Assembly (NCBI RefSeq): GCF_031624395.1
Contig: NZ_JAMQON010000004.1
Coordinates: forward strand, 114,893-178,892
Reading direction: 5' to 3'
Origin: Halomicroarcula saliterrae
Lineage (GTDB): Archaea > Halobacteriota > Halobacteria > Halobacteriales > Haloarculaceae
Length of the DNA stretch: 64,000 bases
Numbering within the stretch: position 1 is the stretch's first letter; each line of letters opens with the position of its first letter. A program made the position numbers and the translations under genes. The notes under the pieces were generated by a model. It searched no databases and was not told the DNA's origin. It worked only from the letters and a program-made list of their open reading frames with translations. Of this stretch, positions 61,922 to 64,000 are shown piece by piece.

Positions 61922-62728
61922 TTATTTTCGAGGTCTACTGGAGACTCGGCCGACGGTGACGAAGAAGGGGACCGTCTCGCGGCGCTCGTAGTCGTCGGAC
62001 TGCATCTGCGAGACCACGTCACGGCCCATCTCGCGCCACTGTTCACGAAGGGCGTCGTACTCCTCGGGCGTGGCCTCGCCGCCGAGGATGGTCGCACGGT
62101 CGGTCGCCAGCCCCTCGCCGGTGGCCTTCCGGCGAGCGGCTCGCACTTCGGCCGCCCCGTACGGCGGTGTAACGGTCAGCTCCTGGTCGTAGCGCCGGGT
62201 CGAGACCACGTCCAGACCCGCCGCCTCGAACACGTCGGCGGCATCGGCGCCGAGTTCCACGTCCGTCTCGACGCCGTCGAGGAAGAACCGGCGCGCCCGA
62301 CGGGCCAGCCGCGGTTCGCTGTCGACGGTGGACTCGACGGTGACGGCCCCGTTGTTGGGCTCGACGGCCGCCACCCGCTCGCCCGCCACGCGGGCGAACT
62401 CCCGGACGGCGAGTTCGGGGTCGGGGAGGTTGATGAGCAGCGCCTGACACACCACGAGGTCGAAGCTGTCATCGGCGAATGGGAGCCGCGTCGCGTCGCC
62501 CCTGACGGTCGGGCCCGGCACCGAGTCGAGGAGGCCGGCGTCGGCGTCGAGCGCGACCACCTCGGCGTCGCTCTCCTCGCGGAGCACGCGGGTCAGTTCG
62601 CCGGTGCCACAGCCGACATCGAGGACCCGCTCGCAGGCTTCCAGTTCGAGGTCCGCGAGCGAGTCGCGGGAGTCGGCCCACATCCCCGTTCGGGTGGTGT
62701 CGAGGTAGTCGGCGGAGAAGCGTCGCAC
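61922..62728 (-). CDS. SAM-dependent methyltransferase
   Basis: A 268-residue class I methyltransferase. The SAM-binding glycine loop is ERVLDVGCGTGELTRVL near residues 33-49, followed by VVALDADAG and LPFADDSFDLVVCQALLINLPD. The start GTG 62728 (RRFSADYLDTTRTGMW) fits the family; longer upstream frames do not. The substrate is unknown; the UbiE/COQ5-like layout suggests a small molecule. Confidence 0.8.
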   Translation of the reverse strand: MRRFSADYLDTTRTGMWADSRDSLADLELEACERVLDVGCGTGELTRVLREESDAEVVALDADAGLLDSVPGPTVRGDATRLPFADDSFDLVVCQALLINLPDPELAVREFARVAGERVAAVEPNNGAVTVESTVDSEPRLARRARRFFLDGVETDVELGADAADVFEAAGLDVVSTRRYDQELTVTPPYGAAEVRAARRKATGEGLATDRATILGGEATPEEYDALREQWREMGRDVVSQMQSDDYERRETVPFFVTVGRVSSRPRK

Positions 62729-62808
62729 GCCAGGGGAAACTCGGCTCGGCCCCAAATAGTTCGCGGTCCCGGCGACTCCGGACCGCGAGCCAGCGAAGCG
62801 GTCCACGC

Positions 62809-63396
62809 TCACCCGGTCTCGGTCGTCGGTTCGGGCGGGGCACACGCGCCCGTCGAGACCTGCTCGCTCGCCGCCTCCAGCGCCGCCATGACCCGGGCCA
62901 GCAGTGCCGGGGGCTCCGCGCCGGCGTCGACCGTGACGGTCCGGTCGTCCGCCGGCGTGGAGATGGTGACGGTCGTCGGCGGCACGTCGGTCGGACAGCT
63001 GTCCGCACACGAGTAGGTCGGTTCCAGCGCGCCGACCGCGTCGTCGCCCGCCAGCTCCCGGAACGGTTCGAGTTCCGAGTCAGACAGCGACGCCGAGTCG
63101 ATCGCCGTGGTCTCGCCGCAGTCGAGCGTCTCGGTCACGCGACCCTCGGCCGTCGAGACGGTCAGGGTCCGTTCCCACGACCGCGGCGACCAGGTGCTGG
63201 TCCGGGTCCGGGTCACGGTGACCGCGGGGTCGGTGGGGGTCGACTCGGCCTGTCTGTCTGTCGGCGTCTGTCTGCCGGTGTCGGTCGGGGTTCCGTCGGC
63301 CGTCGACTGCCCGGATTCGAGACAGCCGGCGCCGAGAGCCAGCGACCCGGCTGCAGCGACGAGGAACCGCCGTCGGGAGGGTGTCATAGAGGTCAT
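62809..63396 (-). CDS. Tat-exported lipoprotein of unknown function
   Basis: A 195-residue protein. The N terminus MTSMTPSRRRFLVAAAGSLA has a Tat motif and ends in a lipobox-like GAGC near residue 25. A Thr/Pro/Asp-rich linker follows. The mature domain contains the Cys pair YSCADSCPTD and a C-terminal helix. No family recognised. Confidence 0.6.
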   Translation of the reverse strand: MTSMTPSRRRFLVAAAGSLALGAGCLESGQSTADGTPTDTGRQTPTDRQAESTPTDPAVTVTRTRTSTWSPRSWERTLTVSTAEGRVTETLDCGETTAIDSASLSDSELEPFRELAGDDAVGALEPTYSCADSCPTDVPPTTVTISTPADDRTVTVDAGAEPPALLARVMAALEAASEQVSTGACAPPEPTTETG

Positions 63397-63425
63397 GTCT
63401 GTCGTGTGTCTCAAAAACAGCCCGG

Positions 63426-64000
63426 TCAGCGCCGACGCCAGAACACGAGCAGGACGGCCACGAGGGCGCCGACGACGCCGAACCCGGGACCGCTCCCGCC
63501 AGTCGTCGCCGTGGCGTTGGCAGCCCTCGCAGTTTCTGTCGCCGTCGCAGTCGAGGGCGTCGCCGTCGGCGAATCGGTCCCTGCCTGCGGGGTCGATTGT
63601 GCGGCCGGGCTGAGGGTCGCACGGTCGACAGAGACGGTCGTGGACGTCCGGTTAGCGAAGGTGACCTGATACTCCCCCGGACTGGTGAACGACCGCGAGA
63701 GGGTGACCGAGCTGTTCGAACCCATCTCGACCGCGGTTCGGTCGATGGTCCGGTTGTCGGCGGTCCAGACGACCGCCATCGAACCGTTCGCTGGCGTCGT
63801 CTCGCTGACGTTGACCGTCACGTTCACCGTCTCTCCGGTTGTCGGCGTCGTCTCGTCGACGGAGACGGTGACGTTCTCGCTCGCTTCGAGCGGCCCGTCA
63901 CGCTCGTCGGTAGCGTTCGTCTCGTTACCCTCGTCGCCGGGGCTGGCACCGCCGCCGGTGTTGCCTCCGCCACTACTACCGCCGTCGTCTCCGCCACCGC
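63426..64000 (-). CDS. Surface protein with PGF-CTERM anchor, 5' truncated
   Basis: The frame is open to the right edge, so the N terminus is missing. From the visible end inward: a Gly/Ser/Asn-rich linker, a beta-sandwich domain of about 80 residues with several N-glycosylation sequons (NVTVSVDETTPTTG, then NGSMAVVWTADN), a Thr/Ala-rich stalk and finally GPGFGVVGALVAVLLVFWRRR. This last is a PGF-CTERM sorting signal, cleaved by ArtA and replaced by a lipid anchor. Probably an S-layer-associated glycoprotein. Confidence 0.8.
   Translation of the reverse strand, partial: GGGDDGGSSGGGNTGGGASPGDEGNETNATDERDGPLEASENVTVSVDETTPTTGETVNVTVNVSETTPANGSMAVVWTADNRTIDRTAVEMGSNSSVTLSRSFTSPGEYQVTFANRTSTTVSVDRATLSPAAQSTPQAGTDSPTATPSTATATETARAANATATTGGSGPGFGVVGALVAVLLVFWRRR

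Noticed and set aside
61922..63010. Extended start of the methyltransferase gene
   Set aside because: The additional residues overlap the Tat lipoprotein gene in another frame and lack coding character; GTG 62728 gives a family-like N terminus.
1..64000. CRISPR arrays, insertion sequences, rRNA genes
   Set aside because: No regularly spaced repeats, transposase genes, terminal repeats or rRNA-like sequence were found on either strand.

Overview
The window is haloarchaeal. It has high G+C, acidic proteins, Tat-type lipoprotein signals with a haloarchaeal lipobox, many ATGA/GTGA-coupled genes, GTG starts, TATA-led leaderless genes, an Orc1/Cdc6 initiator, a PGF-CTERM surface protein, Bat-type regulators and the CdrL-CdrS-FtsZ2 division locus. 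Nothing in it fixes the genus; a member of the Halobacteria (Haloarcula-like) is a fair guess.

Layout. 1-1588: end of a pseudopilin-like cluster (three coupled genes). 1926-11564: a nitrogen-scavenging island with an orphan LamB/YcsF (PxpA-like) protein, an amidase-signature enzyme, a cyclic amidohydrolase of the hydantoinase type, an isochorismatase-fold amidohydrolase like biuret/ureide hydrolases, an NCS1 permease and two tandem allophanate hydrolases. Together they look like a route that imports a cyclic ureide or imide, opens it, trims it and releases ammonia and CO2 through allophanate. 11757-16596: a complete ABC importer (lipoprotein, two permeases, ATPase) coupled to a metallophosphoesterase. 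16651-25443: a YjbQ-family gene, then a long minus-strand operon around a heme-copper oxidase subunit I, with small membrane proteins, two paralogous beta-propeller proteins, an HMA metallochaperone, a permease with an internal Cys-rich domain, an MFS protein and a DUF2182 protein. 25536-30323: DUF389 membrane protein and partner, a zinc-knuckle protein, an Orc1/Cdc6 gene and an AT-rich candidate origin.

30324-43800: mixed region with UV endonuclease UvsE, an Asp-nucleophile alpha/beta hydrolase, two divergently placed arylsulfotransferase-like proteins, a GT-C glycosyltransferase, a carotenoid oxygenase, regulators, a PAP2 enzyme, a family 5 solute-binding protein whose domain order looks circularly permuted, and an LssY-like membrane protein. 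43834-45140: MinD-family ATPase with a coupled partner. 45198-52444: late cobalamin genes (cobQ, cobO, cbiZ, cobD, cobY, cobS, cbiB) plus a HAD phosphatase at the head of the operon. 52874-54038: small zinc-finger genes, tRNA-Tyr with a 22-bp copy of its 3' end 101 bp away, and a structured intergenic region. 54095-56347: cdrL-cdrS-ftsZ2 with palindromes in the cdrS leader. 56494-64000: tRNA thiolase NcsA, HTH and Bat-like regulators, a hydrolase, a methyltransferase, a Tat lipoprotein and a truncated PGF-CTERM protein.

No CRISPR array, rRNA, transposase or integrase was seen. The most unusual items are the ureide/allophanate island, the oxidase operon with twin propellers, the permuted binding protein and the half-site array at 34920-35013.
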